DNA from: Atherinomorus stipes
Lineage: Eukaryota; Chordata; Actinopteri; Atheriniformes; Atherinidae
Length of the DNA: 64,000 nt
Assembly (NCBI GenBank): GCA_023101725.1
Contig: JALJCO010010219.1
Coordinates: 62,001 to 126,000, forward strand
Reading direction: 5' to 3'
Each line of letters begins with the position of its first letter. The first letter of the stretch is position 1. The notes under the pieces were generated by a model that searched no databases, was not told where the DNA came from, and worked only from the letters and a program-made list of their open reading frames with translations. A program made the translations under genes and the position numbers. Positions 63,579 through 64,000 of this stretch are shown here, in pieces.

Positions 63579-64000
63579 GGGCCGTTCACACGAGGACGAT
63601 TGCGGGTAAAAACGGCAAACTATTTCATCGTTAGTGCCTTATGTTCACACGGCAACGGCGTTATTCTGGGTTGAAGATGCAAAAATCTGAAGACTCATTT
63701 CAAAGTTGAATTCCTGGGGATGCAACGCTGTTGCGCCCTCGTCTGCACGGTCCAAAACGCAGAAATGATGGTGGACCCACAGACCTGCTGACGCCGTGCT
63801 CACGTGGCATGCGCATGACGTCACACAATACAGGAAAAACAACAATTTCGGACTACCTAAGCCCAGCGGATCTCCACATTGCGAGCTTGTAATTGAGTGT
63901 CGTTTGGAGAAGTAATTCTGCCTCCTCATCTGTCCACACAAAGTTCCTCCTCATTGCCGCCATAGTTGTTTTGATTTTGAAGCGAACAGTCAGAGACGAA
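63579..64000. mobile_element. Putative non-autonomous DNA transposon, cut by the window edge
   Basis: The segment starts ggccgttcacacgaggacga, a form typical of terminal repeats of several fish DNA transposons, with a second ttcacacggcaacgg copy at about 63645-63660. It is CpG-richer than the surrounding intron, consistent with a young or distinct insertion. The other end is not in the window, so the family and size are unknown. The minus-strand frame 63941-63645 has no transposase resemblance. Confidence 0.4.

Overview
The window is vertebrate, and almost certainly teleost, nuclear DNA. Its genes are split by GT-AG introns. It carries many (CA)n, (AT)n and compound microsatellites, Tc1/mariner relics with fish-type terminal inverted repeats, and fragments of non-LTR retrotransposons. 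It also holds a foxq2-type forkhead gene of a kind kept in fish. I do not name a species.

Three protein-coding genes are supported. (1) onecut3, minus strand, is complete in two coding exons (21978-20940 and 7293-7001) separated by a 13.6 kb intron. It encodes a 443-residue CUT-plus-homeodomain transcription factor. A long 3' UTR probably runs from 7000 down to about 300. (2) foxq2, minus strand, has two coding exons (54117-53632 and 52932-52552). It encodes a 288-residue forkhead factor with an N-terminal EH1-like repressor motif. (3) pias4, plus strand, is 5'-partial. Five coding exons (57337-61043) give the first 209 residues of a SUMO E3 ligase, covering the SAP domain and the start of the PINIT region. 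The rest lies beyond the right edge. foxq2 and pias4 are head-to-head, 3.2 kb apart.

Layout: 1-300 is AT-rich flank. 300-7000 is the presumed onecut3 3' UTR, with four miR-9 seed matches and a G23 tract. 7294-20939 is the onecut3 intron, and 22000-36000 is its upstream region. Both are nearly free of transposons but rich in ATCGAT and ATCAAT motifs, the type of site Onecut proteins bind. 36000-51500 is transposon-dense: a Tc1 element with a nested SINE-like insertion, two LINE relics, a second Tc1 relic and several unclassified fish repeats. 51500-57336 holds foxq2 and the foxq2/pias4 interval. 57337-64000 is pias4 with a Tc1-type MITE in intron 4, a LINE-type tail and a DNA-transposon-like sequence at the edge.

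onecut3 and foxq2 are both developmental and neural or retinal regulators in fish. pias4 is a general SUMO ligase and probably a bystander in the neighbourhood. The most interesting signals are the concentration of Onecut-type motifs around onecut3 itself, including a perfect inverted pair at 32319-32337, and the miR-9 seed cluster in its presumed 3' UTR. Both suggest an autoregulatory and miR-9 circuit. No wholly new system was recognised.
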